A DNA stretch of 18,110 nucleotides from DASPXK01 sp035637315 (GCA_035637315.1 DASPXK010000036.1:1-18110), one strand, 5' to 3'; shown: positions 1 to 6,588, counted from the first letter of the stretch. The notes: generated by a model not told the origin, from the sequence alone. Program-made: numbers and translations.

Positions 1-1
1 C

Positions 2-619
2 CCCGGCCACGAGGAAGGGACGCTGGTCAATGCCCTGCTGGCGCGCTTCCCAGAGCTGCGCGATCCGAGCGGCGAGCAGCGGCCCGGAATCGTCCACCGC
101 CTGGACAAGGACACTTCCGGGCTCATGGTGGTCGGCCGGACTGCCCAGGCTATGGCCGACCTCCAGGCGCAATTTCGCGAGCGGACCGCCACCAAGAAGT
201 ACCTGCTGCTCGTGCTGGGCGATGTGCCTGACGAGTCGGCCGCGATCGAGGCGCCAGTCGGCCGCGACCTCCGCGATCGGAAGCGGATGACGGCTCGGGC
301 CGGTGGCCGTGAATCCAAGACCGAATTCACCGTCCTCGAGCGCCTGGGCGAGTACACGCTGGTCGAGGCGACGCTGCTCAGCGGCCGCACGCACCAGCTG
401 CGAGTCCATTTTCGTTTCATCGGCCACTCGGTCGCCGGTGACCGAACCTACGGCAGCGGCAAGGCGCCGCCTGGCCTGAGGCGCCAATTCGTCCATGCCG
501 CGTACCTTCGCATCCATTCTCCACACGACGGCCAGGAGCGCGAGTTCAGATCGCCGCTGCCGGCCGACCTGGAGGAGCCACTGGAGCGACTGCGGGCGCA
601 GGCCAGGACTGAGCACTGA
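2..619 (+). CDS. RluA-family 23S rRNA pseudouridine synthase, 3' part (5' end outside window)
   Basis: This enzyme isomerises uridine to pseudouridine in rRNA in the cytoplasm. The reading frame is open from base 2, so the gene enters the window truncated; about 205 C-terminal residues are visible. Near visible residue 32 is HRLDKDTSG, the RluA-family catalytic motif whose Asp is the nucleophile. Further on, LLSGRTHQLRVHF followed by GDRTYG is the second conserved block of the family. The missing N-terminus would hold an S4 domain if this is an RluD/RluC-type protein. I cannot tell which uridines it modifies, so no symbol is given. The TGA stop lies inside a GGACTGA heptamer repeat tract. The gene lies 108 nt upstream of gltX on the same strand and could be co-transcribed with it. 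Sure of the family, unsure of the subfamily. Confidence 0.93.
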   Translation, partial: PGHEEGTLVNALLARFPELRDPSGEQRPGIVHRLDKDTSGLMVVGRTAQAMADLQAQFRERTATKKYLLLVLGDVPDESAAIEAPVGRDLRDRKRMTARAGGRESKTEFTVLERLGEYTLVEATLLSGRTHQLRVHFRFIGHSVAGDRTYGSGKAPPGLRRQFVHAAYLRIHSPHDGQEREFRSPLPADLEEPLERLRAQARTEH

Positions 620-666
620 GGACTGAGGACTGAGTGGGGATGCGAGGACTGAGGACTGAGTGGGGA
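606..666. repeat. GGACTGA heptamer repeat array
   Basis: Heptamers GGACTGA occur at 606-612, 620-626, 627-633, 646-652 and 653-659, with a variant GCACTGA at 613-619 that supplies the stop codon of the upstream synthase. A 23-nt perfect direct repeat with a 26-nt period (618-640 and 644-666) ends in GAGTGGGGA. The array is the reverse complement of the TCAGTCC array inside the start of gltX. It resembles the short tandem heptanucleotide repeats known from cyanobacteria and other environmental bacteria. Function unknown. Confidence 0.9.
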
Positions 667-712
667 CCGGTCGGCCGGACCAACTCATAATTGGTGTCTC
701 GTAATTTGGTAT

Positions 713-719
713 GAGGGGA
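713..719 (+). promoter_or_regulatory. Ribosome binding site of gltX
   Basis: GAGGGGA sits 8 nt before the GTG at 728. It supports initiation upstream of the heptamer repeat, so the repeat is probably translated. No ATG, GTG or TTG with a comparable site lies between the repeat and the conserved core of the enzyme. Confidence 0.65.
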
Positions 720-727
720 GCGCCATA

Positions 728-2236
728 GTGAGTGAATCCACGCGTCTCAGTCCTCAGTCCTCAGTCCTCAGTCCTCAGTCCTCACTCCTCGGTCCCCGTC
801 TCCGGATCGCCCCCTCCCCGACGGGTGATCCGCACGTCGGGACCGCCTATGTGGCGCTGTTCGACCTCGCCTTCGCCCGAAGGCATGCCGGCCAGTTCGT
901 GCTGCGGATCGAGGATACCGACCGTGCGCGGTTCGTCGAGGAATCCGAACGGCTGATCTTCGACTCGTTGCGCTGGCTGGGCCTCGAGTGGGACGAAGGG
1001 CCTGACGTGGGCGGCCCGTTCGGACCGTACCGCCAGTCCGAGCGGATCTCGCTCTACCAGGAGCATGCCGAGCACTTGCTGGGCTCCGGACATGCCTACC
1101 GGTGCTGGTGCTCGCCGCAGCGCCTGGCGCGCGTGCGCAAGGAGATGGAGGCCCGCAAGGAGCCGCCCAAGTACGACCGCCTTTGCCTGGGTAGATCCGA
1201 AGCCGAACGGCGCGCGCTTGGCGAGGCGTCCGACCGGCCGGTTGTCCGCATGCGCGTCCCTGACGAAGGCTTGACCGCCTTCGACGACTTGATCAGGGGC
1301 CGAATCGAGTTCGAGAACCGCCTGATCGACGACCAGGTCCTGCTCAAGTCAGATGGCTTCCCAACCTATCACCTGGCCGTGGTCGTGGACGACCACGCGA
1401 TGCGAATCACGCACGTGACGCGCGGCGAAGAATGGATCTCGAGCACCCCCAAACACGTGCTGCTCTACCAGTGGTTCGGATGGGACTTGCCGGCCTACGC
1501 TCACTTTCCGCTCCTGCGCAACGAGAACCGCAGCAAGGTCTCCAAGCGCAAGAACCCCTGGGCCACACTGCGCTGGTTTCGCGACAACGGCTATCTGCCA
1601 GAGGCGCTGCTCAACTTCCTGGCGCTGCTGGGCTGGTCGATGCCGGACGGGCGGGAGGTCTTCGGCTTCTCAGACGTGGTCGAGCACTTCAGCTTCGAGC
1701 GGGTCAGCCTGACCGGCCCGATCTTCGATCTGAACAAGCTCGACTGGCTCAACGGCCACTACATCCGCCAGCTGTCGCTCGCCGACCTCCAGCAGCGCCT
1801 CGGTCCGTTTCTGGAGCGAGCCGGACTTCCGGTCGCGAACGCCGACCCACCCCTGACGAAGATCCTGCCGCTCGTCCAGGAGCGCCTGAAGCGGCTCGCC
1901 GAGGCGCCTGACCTGGTCCGCTTCTTCTATCAGCCGCGCGGCGAGTATGAGTCAGCCCTGCTGTTGTCCAAAGGGCTCGACGTGGCCACCACGAAGGACC
2001 TGCTGGGCGCCGCGATCGAGCGGCTCCGTGCCGCGAAGCGCTTCGACGCCGAGCAACTGGAGGCCGCGTTACGCGCCCTGGCGGCCGAGCGCGAGGTCAA
2101 AACAGGCCAGCTGTTCATGGCCCTTCGAGTCGCCTGCACCTATAGCACCATTTCGCCGCCCCTGTTCGAGACGATGGCCGTCCTAGGGCGCGAGCGCGTC
2201 CTGCAGCGCCTCGAGGACGCGGAGTCCAGACTGTAG
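728..2236 (+). CDS. gltX: Glutamyl-tRNA synthetase with repeat-encoded N-terminal extension
   Basis: Class I aminoacyl-tRNA synthetase that charges tRNA-Glu with glutamate in the cytoplasm; in bacteria without GlnRS it also mischarges tRNA-Gln for amidation by GatCAB. The 502-residue length is normal. The Rossmann core starts at LRIAPSPTG (about residue 25) with the HIGH-type signature PHVGT (35-39). The second class I signature is KVSKR (270-274, KMSKS-like). The connective insert includes YRCWCS, and the C-terminal anticodon-binding part ends with the family's LFMALR and SPPLFETM-type segment, so the protein looks complete. The start is GTG with an RBS 8 nt upstream. Residues 6-23 are encoded by seven tandem TCAGTCC-like heptamers and read as a seven-residue repeat (LSPQSSV); the family normally begins almost at the Rossmann core. 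A tRNA-Gln gene follows 69 nt downstream. Confidence 0.96.
   Translation: MSESTRLSPQSSVLSPQSSLLGPRLRIAPSPTGDPHVGTAYVALFDLAFARRHAGQFVLRIEDTDRARFVEESERLIFDSLRWLGLEWDEGPDVGGPFGPYRQSERISLYQEHAEHLLGSGHAYRCWCSPQRLARVRKEMEARKEPPKYDRLCLGRSEAERRALGEASDRPVVRMRVPDEGLTAFDDLIRGRIEFENRLIDDQVLLKSDGFPTYHLAVVVDDHAMRITHVTRGEEWISSTPKHVLLYQWFGWDLPAYAHFPLLRNENRSKVSKRKNPWATLRWFRDNGYLPEALLNFLALLGWSMPDGREVFGFSDVVEHFSFERVSLTGPIFDLNKLDWLNGHYIRQLSLADLQQRLGPFLERAGLPVANADPPLTKILPLVQERLKRLAEAPDLVRFFYQPRGEYESALLLSKGLDVATTKDLLGAAIERLRAAKRFDAEQLEAALRALAAEREVKTGQLFMALRVACTYSTISPPLFETMAVLGRERVLQRLEDAESRL
747..795 (+). repeat. TCAGTCC heptamer array inside gltX codons 7-23
   Basis: Five perfect TCAGTCC units (747-781) are followed by TCACTCC (782-788) and TCGGTCC (789-795). 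The array is the reverse complement of the GGACTGA array at 606-666. Because the unit is 7 nt, loss or gain of one unit shifts the gltX frame; three units equal seven codons. Confidence 0.92.
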
Positions 2237-2288
2237 GCGCTGGCGACGCCGGCCGGGCCGCCGATGGCCCCGCGTGGGAAGGCTCCGA

Positions 2289-2294
2289 TATACT
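2289..2294 (+). promoter_or_regulatory. Possible -10 element for tRNA-Gln
   Basis: TATACT lies 11 nt before the tRNA 5' end, a spacing compatible with transcription starting just upstream of the tRNA. No good -35 element is seen 16-18 nt further upstream, so read-through from gltX is an alternative. Confidence 0.3.
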
Positions 2295-2305
2295 CCAAGG
2301 GTCAT

Positions 2306-2379
2306 TGCCGGATGGGGTAACGGTAGCCCGGGTGACTCTGGATCACTTAGTCTAGGTTCGAATCCTAGTCCGGCAGCCA
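2306..2379 (+). tRNA. tRNA-Gln, anticodon CUG, CCA encoded
   Basis: A full cloverleaf can be drawn by eye. The acceptor TGCCGGA (2306-2312) pairs with TCCGGCA (2369-2375), followed by discriminator G and encoded CCA (2377-2379). The D arm is GGGT...GCCC. The anticodon stem is GGTGA/TCACT with loop CTCTGGA, giving anticodon CTG (2338-2340). The T arm is CTAGG-TTCGAAT-CCTAG (2352-2368). It lies directly downstream of gltX. Its 3' half is duplicated at 8208-8238, and a recombinase 3' end lies 86 nt downstream, so this tRNA is the likely chromosomal integration site. Confidence 0.95.
2348..2378 (+). repeat. att-like core, copy 1 (3' half of tRNA-Gln)
   Basis: The 31 nt covering the variable loop, T arm, 3' acceptor strand and GCC recur at 8208-8238 with one mismatch (T to C in the T loop). 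Similarity continues for about 260 nt from the start of the core into the recombinase 3' ends. This is the arrangement of an element integrated at a tRNA 3' end. Confidence 0.8.
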
Positions 2380-2394
2380 CGGCCGATCAGATAG

Positions 2395-2431
2395 AAACGC
2401 CCTCGTCAGGTCGCACCGACGAGGGCGTTTT
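2395..2431. terminator. Rho-independent terminator after tRNA-Gln (bidirectional)
   Basis: A perfect 13-bp inverted repeat (AAACGCCCTCGTC at 2395-2407 with GACGAGGGCGTTT at 2418-2430) has a 10-nt loop and runs into TTTT at 2428-2431. On the minus strand the A-tract also becomes a U-tract, so it could end both the tRNA transcript and that of the opposing recombinase remnant. A decayed copy occurs at 8260-8287. Confidence 0.85.
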
Positions 2432-2464
2432 CCCGTCTTTGACGACCAAGTTGACGACCAAACG

Positions 2465-2830
2465 TCAGTGCGCGCCGCCGAGCAGCGCGTCGAGGCAGTC
2501 CGCAGCGTCCTGGCGCAGCTTTGGCATGACGTGGGCGTACACGTCGAGCGTGGTGCTGATCTGGCTGTGGCCGAGCAGGTCCATGATCACCCGCGCCTCG
2601 ACCCCGTGGACGAGCAACAACGTGGCGCAGCTGTGCCGCAGGTCGTGGAAGCGGATCGGTCGCAGGCCGGCCCGGTCAAGCAGGCGGTGGAATTCGCGGG
2701 TTAGGTTGATGGCGTCGATGGCCGTCCCATTGCCCGTCGTGAACACCAGCCCAGAGTCTTGCCAGCGCTCGCCGGCCCGGAGGCGCTCTTCGAGCGGGCG
2801 GCGCCCGCCGTTACCCCGGGGCGCGAGGTT
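2465..2830 (-). pseudogene. Tyrosine recombinase (phage-type integrase), 3' fragment
   Basis: This is the C-terminal catalytic domain of a tyrosine recombinase, which would cut and rejoin DNA at att sites. Visible are RFHDLRHSCATLLL (catalytic Arg of the HxLRH box), GHSQISTTLDVYAHV (the second His/Arg-side box and the Tyr nucleophile) and a tail LRQDAADCLDALLGG. Upstream in frame, EERLRAGERWQDSGLVF is also typical of the family. The frame closes with TGA at 2831-2833. Recognisable homology stops near 2805-2815, where a direct repeat (2816-2868) begins. The arm-binding and core-binding domains and the first catalytic Arg are missing, so it cannot be active. It points at the tRNA-Gln att site, as is usual for tRNA-integrating elements. 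A truncated relative lies at 8326-8465. Confidence 0.85.
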
Positions 2831-2868
2831 TCACCTAACAGGGCGGTGATCAGATCCGGTTTTGCCCG
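2816..2868 (+). repeat. Direct repeat flanking the cupin gene, copy A
   Basis: About 53 nt starting CCGGGGCGCGAGG and containing GGGCGGTGATCAGATCCGG resemble 3383-3437 with scattered mismatches and a 2-nt gap. It begins where the integrase homology ends. Confidence 0.65.
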
Positions 2869-2924
2869 TTTGGACCGCGCCCCTGTGGCGCTCCCAGCCC
2901 CGCCCGGTGGCAGTCTGGCTGGAT

Positions 2925-3221
2925 CTATTTCAGCTCGAAGAGGAGCGCGACAACGTCCGTCGTCCCGAGGTTCTTGGCGGAATGCTCCTCCGCGTCCCGC
3001 CACATCGTCTGCCCAGCCTTCAACTCAACGTCGGCGCTCTCCCCGGAAGCTGACGTGAACGTCACCTTGCTGTCGCCGAGGCCGTAGACGAGGTAATCCG
3101 GATGGGAGTGCATTGCTGAGCTGTCACCTGGCCTCAAGCGCGCCTCGAGAAGCCGTACTCGCTCGTTCTCGAACAGCACTGTGTACACGTTGGGGGCTAC
3201 TTGAGCTGCGTCTGTCGTCAT
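2925..3221 (-). CDS. Small single-domain cupin protein
   Basis: A 98-residue protein that probably folds as a single cupin beta-barrel. The start ATG (3219-3221) is chosen because AAGGAGG, a perfect Shine-Dalgarno, lies 9 nt upstream (3231-3237); the frame stays open further upstream but shows no homology. Residues of cupin motif 1 appear as PGDSSAMHSHPDYLVYGLGD (His-x-His kept, the usual Glu replaced), and motif 2 as a His in the segment DAEEHSAKNLG. With three possible metal-binding His it may bind a metal, but no substrate can be named. There is no signal peptide, so it is cytoplasmic. It is flanked by ~55-bp direct repeats (2816-2868, 3383-3437), suggesting it moved as a unit. Its nearest neighbours are an integrase remnant and an unrelated gene on the other strand, so it is probably monocistronic. 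Confidence 0.85.
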   Translation of the reverse strand: MTTDAAQVAPNVYTVLFENERVRLLEARLRPGDSSAMHSHPDYLVYGLGDSKVTFTSASGESADVELKAGQTMWRDAEEHSAKNLGTTDVVALLFELK

Positions 3222-3230
3222 GACCACTAC

Positions 3231-3237
3231 CCTCCTT
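3231..3237 (-). promoter_or_regulatory. Shine-Dalgarno of the cupin gene
   Basis: The minus strand reads AAGGAGG 9 nt before the ATG at 3221. It decides the start over the longer open frame. A TACAAT hexamer on the minus strand (3270-3275) could be the -10 of its promoter; no convincing -35 is visible. Confidence 0.7.
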
Positions 3238-3239
3238 GC

Positions 3240-3599
3240 TAGGTTGTGCCTCAAGGACGCCAAGATTGAATTGTACCCCAGGCGTAGGCCGACGTCGGCG
3301 GCCCCCGCGGCGTCTTGCTTGGAGTCCTGTCCCTGGCTGGGTGGCCGCCGGCAGACCCCCCTGAGGCTAGCGCGCAGACAACCCGGGGCGGGAGGCTCCA
3401 CCTTCCACGGGGCGGCGATCAGATGCGGTTTGGCCGGAGGCGACGGGACGGAGCCTGTCGGGCATGACGCCGAATTATGCCGTGTTAGCGCTGGATCGAT
3501 GGGCGGAGCAGCGCGGGCACCTGGCGCACATCCCACCAAGCAATCCATAGGCGGACGGCTCCAGGCGCACCTATACTAACGGCGCGACTTGAGACCAAC
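3240..3599. other. Intergenic region between divergent cupin and substrate-binding-protein genes
   Basis: About 360 nt without a supported gene. It holds a candidate minus-strand -10 (TACAAT, 3270-3275), the second direct repeat copy (3383-3437), a 28-codon plus-strand frame at 3464-3550 with no recognisable homology, and a plus-strand TATACT (3572-3577) 22 nt before the next start codon. Confidence 0.5.
3383..3437 (+). repeat. Direct repeat flanking the cupin gene, copy B
   Basis: Imperfect copy of 2816-2868. The best-conserved part is GGGCGGCGATCAGATGCGG, differing from copy A at two positions. Together the copies bracket 2869-3382, which contains only the cupin gene and its promoter region. 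Confidence 0.65.
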
Positions 3600-4610
3600 A
3601 TGGATCGCCTGAGCCGCCGTCACTTCGTGCAGAGCAGCCTGGCCCTGGCCGGCCTCGGCCTGCTCTCGGGCTGTGGGCTCAACCTAATGCCGGGGCCGGC
3701 GCCAGCGAAGGTCCGCCGGATAGGATTCCAAAGTGCTTCCTCCCCTTCCACGATCGCGGCTCGCATCGAGGCATTCCGGCAGGGTCTGCGCGAGCTTGGG
3801 TACGTGGAGGGGGAAAACGTTGTCATCGAGTACCGCTATGCAGAGGGAAAACTCGATCGCCTGAGTGAGTTCGCCGCCGAGTTCGTGCGGCTCGACGTTG
3901 ACGTCATCGTCACGGCTGCTCCGTCATCAACCCGTGCCGCCAAGGGAGCGACGTCTACGATACCCATCGTCATGGCTTATGACAGTGACCCTGTTGGCAA
4001 CGGCTTCGTCGCCAGCCTCGCGCGACCCGGGGCGAACATCACCGGACTGTCGAGCCTCGCCCCGGGGATAAGCGGGAAACAACTGGAGCTTCTGAAGGAG
4101 ATTGTTCCCGGGCTCTCCCAGGTGGCCGTGCTTTTGACTTTGACCGGCCCCTTCTTCGCACAAGTGTTAAAAGAGATAGAACTCGCCGCGGGGACACTTG
4201 GGGTGCAGCTTCAATACCGAGACGTGCGAGCTGTCGAGGATATTGAGACGGCGTTCCGAGGAGCGCGCGAAGGGCATGCTGACGCAGCCCTCGTGCTAGC
4301 GAGCCCGATCCTCGAGTCTGACCGAACACAGGTTGCAGATCTCGCGGCAAAGAGCCGGCTCCCGACGATCTACCACGTTGCGGAATTCGTCGAAGTCGGG
4401 GGCCTGATGTCCTATGGCGCGAGCTTTATTGACTTGTACCGGCGCGCCGCCACGTACGTGGACAAGATCCTGAAGGGGACCAAGCCGGCCGACCTGCCCG
4501 TCGAGCAACCAACCAAGTTCGACTTCGTCGTCAACCTCAAGACCGCCCAGGCCCTGGGACTCACTATCCCGCAGGAGGTCCTTCTTCAGGCGACGGAGGT
4601 CATACGGTAA
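3600..4610 (+). CDS. ABC transporter substrate-binding lipoprotein (ABC_sub_bind/TrpX-like family)
   Basis: A 336-residue extracytoplasmic binding protein of the family typified by TrpX/YtuB-like proteins (Pfam ABC_sub_bind), which deliver amino acids or other small ligands to an ABC importer. The N-terminus carries a twin-arginine motif (SRRHFV, residues 5-10), a hydrophobic stretch and a lipobox LLSGC (Cys25). The mature part shows the family's RIGFQSA start, EAFRQGLRELGYVEGENV (about 59-76), DVIVTAAPSSTRAAK, PIVMAYDSDPVGNGFVASLA and a C-terminal FDFVVNLKTAQALGLTIP. Length is normal. The ATG at 3600 has no strong RBS but puts the signal peptide exactly in place. No permease or ATPase gene is adjacent, so it is an orphan. 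Some codons (TTA, AAA, ATA around 4167-4180) look less GC-rich than neighbours, consistent with island cargo. Ligand unknown. Confidence 0.92.
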   Translation: MDRLSRRHFVQSSLALAGLGLLSGCGLNLMPGPAPAKVRRIGFQSASSPSTIAARIEAFRQGLRELGYVEGENVVIEYRYAEGKLDRLSEFAAEFVRLDVDVIVTAAPSSTRAAKGATSTIPIVMAYDSDPVGNGFVASLARPGANITGLSSLAPGISGKQLELLKEIVPGLSQVAVLLTLTGPFFAQVLKEIELAAGTLGVQLQYRDVRAVEDIETAFRGAREGHADAALVLASPILESDRTQVADLAAKSRLPTIYHVAEFVEVGGLMSYGASFIDLYRRAATYVDKILKGTKPADLPVEQPTKFDFVVNLKTAQALGLTIPQEVLLQATEVIR

Positions 4611-4676
4611 GGACGTGGACGTCGGCAACGGCCAAGCTCTGGCCCGGGTGACGGCAGGACGTCAGTAGCCGCAGCC

Positions 4677-5369
4677 ATGTGTGGCCGCTACAGCCTGACC
4701 AATCCTGCCGGGCTGGCGAAGCGCTTCAAGCTTCGGTCGTTTCGCCAGGTTCACATCGAGCCGCGCTTCAACGTGGCCCCGACTCAGAGCTTGCCAGTGA
4801 TCATCGGCACGTCAGACGGCCCGTCCCTCTATGTCATGCGCTGGGGCTTCGAGCCATTCTGGATGCGAAACAGCTCCGCGCACAAGCCGCAGATCAACGC
4901 CAAGGCCGAGACGCTGCTCGAACGGCCGATGTTCCGCGGCTGGGTGGCCAGCAGCCGCTGCCTGATCCCGGCCGATGGCTTCTACGAATGGCTGGCGGCG
5001 CCGGGCCAGAGGACCGCGCAGCCGATGCACGTTCGCCTGAAGGGCGGGGAGCTGTTCGCGTTCGCCGGCCTGTACACCGGGCGACCAGGGCGACCCGAGG
5101 CCAGCTACGCGATCATCACGACGGTCCCCAACGAGCTAGCCGCCCCGATCCACAACCGGATGCCGGTGATCCTCGACCCGACCGAAGAGGCGCTGTGGGT
5201 CGATCCAGCTGTGACCGATCCCGTCGCCCTGCTCGGGTGCCTGCGGCCGTACCCCGCCCAGGAGATGGAGGCCTATCCCGTGGGGCCGCTAGTGTCCTCA
5301 GCGTGGAACGAGGGGCCCGAGCTGATCGAGCCACTCGGCGTGTCACAGCCGCGGCTGTGGTCGTTGTAG
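4677..5369 (+). CDS. SRAP-family protein (YedK/HMCES-like abasic-site sensor)
   Basis: SOS response-associated peptidase family. Members shield abasic sites in single-stranded DNA by forming a thiazolidine crosslink through Cys2. Of the 230 residues, the key ones are present: Cys2 right after the initiator Met (MCGRYSL), Asn32 in RFNVAPTQ, Glu104 in GFYEW and His159 in HNRMP. Start ATG at 4677 is fixed because Cys2 must become N-terminal. No clear Shine-Dalgarno is seen. The gene lies inside the tRNA-flanked island; SRAP genes are common on mobile elements. Its stop is 1 nt from the stop of the convergent glycine-rich gene, with no terminator between them. An intact, probably functional gene. 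Confidence 0.95.
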   Translation: MCGRYSLTNPAGLAKRFKLRSFRQVHIEPRFNVAPTQSLPVIIGTSDGPSLYVMRWGFEPFWMRNSSAHKPQINAKAETLLERPMFRGWVASSRCLIPADGFYEWLAAPGQRTAQPMHVRLKGGELFAFAGLYTGRPGRPEASYAIITTVPNELAAPIHNRMPVILDPTEEALWVDPAVTDPVALLGCLRPYPAQEMEAYPVGPLVSSAWNEGPELIEPLGVSQPRLWSL

Positions 5370-5370
5370 C

Positions 5371-6552
5371 CTATCGCCCTGGCCGTTCCGGCGCCTTCGG
5401 CGGCTCCGGCACCTTCGGCAGCTCCGGCTTCACCAGCTCCTTGAGTGGCTCGGGCAGCTTGACCTTCTCGAGCCGCGGGCCAGGGATGTCTTTGCGCCTG
5501 GCGACGACGCGGTAGCTGAAGGTCAGACTGCTCGTGCCGCCTTGGAGCTCGCGGATCTCGAAGCCGGTCGGGCTCTTGTCGCTCACATACAGCCCCCTGC
5601 AGTCTCCCTCAGGGACCGGGAAGACCAGGTACTTGTCGTTGTGCACGACGGCGACGAAATCAGGGTCGAACGTCACTTGTGCCCGCCCGCTGACCAGCTT
5701 GCCCTCCCCGAAGTCCTCGAACCAGGGCTCCGGGCTCTCCTGGCAGTACAGCAGCCGGTGGCTGCCGTCCGGGTGCGGGACGGCCGCGTTCTTCGGGCCG
5801 TTGACCACCGTGAATGCGCCGTTGACCAGGACCGGGCCGGCGAACCCGCCGGCGTAGCCGCCGGCCACTGCCGTGCCGCCGTAGATCCCATACCCACCTG
5901 GTGCGCCGGCGAAGCCCACGCAGCCGGCCGCGCTGGTGCCGCTCTGGCCGGCGATGCCGTTGCTGTTCTGCGAGAAGCCGAAGACGCCGTAGCCGTTGGT
6001 CGCGGAGCCAAGGACGCCAGGTTGGGGATTAGAGGCCCCGGTCGCCCGGCCGATCACGCCGGTGCTGTTGGTCGATTCACCCAGGATGCCGAAGTTGTTC
6101 GTTGAGTTGCCGTGGACGCCGATGCCGTTGACCGCGGTCCCGTAGACTCCGCGGGGGGTGCCGCCATTGTCCGCCGGGCTGTTTCCGGCGCCGCCCGTGC
6201 CGATGACGCCGACGTTCGGGAAGCCGGGGATGAAGTTGCCGCTCGTGGCCTGGATGCCAAACTGGGAGCCGGAAAGTGCAAAGATGGCGCCGCCGTTCGT
6301 GCCGGTGTTGACAATCTGGAAACAGGGGTTGTTGTTCACGACGCCGTTGATCCCGGTGGTGAGCGTGCCGTTATTACCGGTCGTGTTCATGACCAGATCG
6401 CCGTCTATCCCGGCCGCGACCGGCTGGGCCGTCCACTTGGCCAGCGCCGCGCCGACCAGCGCGGCAGCCCCCGCCAGCATCCCTCGCCGCTTGAGCTGAC
6501 TCGCTCCCGTCGCGGGCGCCGGGCCCATCTGCTCGACTCGCTGCTCGTCCAT
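5371..6552 (-). CDS. Tat-exported glycine-rich repeat protein, intact copy 1
   Basis: A 393-residue secreted or surface protein. The ATG at 6552 is chosen because AGGAGGAG lies 8 nt upstream (6561-6568). Residues 21-47 form a twin-arginine signal (LKRRGMLAGAAALVGAAL). Residues about 95-235 are a Gly/Ser/Thr/Asn-rich repeat built on G-V/I-x-G-x-S/T units every 8-12 residues (GVYGTA, GVHGNS, GILGES, GVIGRA, GVLGSA, GVFGFS). This pattern suits a trimeric beta-helix or fibre-like stalk. Residues 245-358 are a distinct C-terminal domain (from FTVVNGPKNAAVPHPDGSHR to RKDIPG), followed by a Pro/Lys-rich tail. The C-terminal domain resembles the terminal domain of long bacterial repeat proteins with a DP..KYLYH-type start; this comparison is from memory. 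A paralogue lies just upstream on the same strand. Function unknown; surface or adhesin-like role inferred. Confidence 0.88.
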   Translation of the reverse strand: MDEQRVEQMGPAPATGASQLKRRGMLAGAAALVGAALAKWTAQPVAAGIDGDLVMNTTGNNGTLTTGINGVVNNNPCFQIVNTGTNGGAIFALSGSQFGIQATSGNFIPGFPNVGVIGTGGAGNSPADNGGTPRGVYGTAVNGIGVHGNSTNNFGILGESTNSTGVIGRATGASNPQPGVLGSATNGYGVFGFSQNSNGIAGQSGTSAAGCVGFAGAPGGYGIYGGTAVAGGYAGGFAGPVLVNGAFTVVNGPKNAAVPHPDGSHRLLYCQESPEPWFEDFGEGKLVSGRAQVTFDPDFVAVVHNDKYLVFPVPEGDCRGLYVSDKSPTGFEIRELQGGTSSLTFSYRVVARRKDIPGPRLEKVKLPEPLKELVKPELPKVPEPPKAPERPGR

Positions 6553-6588
6553 CGCCGTTACTCCTCCTGGCTGTAGATTGGAGCTACA

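Noticed and set aside
606..795. CRISPR-like interpretation of the repeated heptamers
   Set aside because: Units are 7 nt without unique spacers, one array is coding, and no cas genes are present.
3222..3548. Longer version of the cupin protein (207 residues)
   Set aside because: The extra N-terminus shows no domain and crosses a direct repeat; a perfect Shine-Dalgarno precedes the internal ATG at 3221.
3464..3550. Plus-strand frame of 28 codons (MTPNYAVLALDRWAEQRG...)
   Set aside because: Weak ribosome binding site, no recognised family, and partly chance-expected in this composition.
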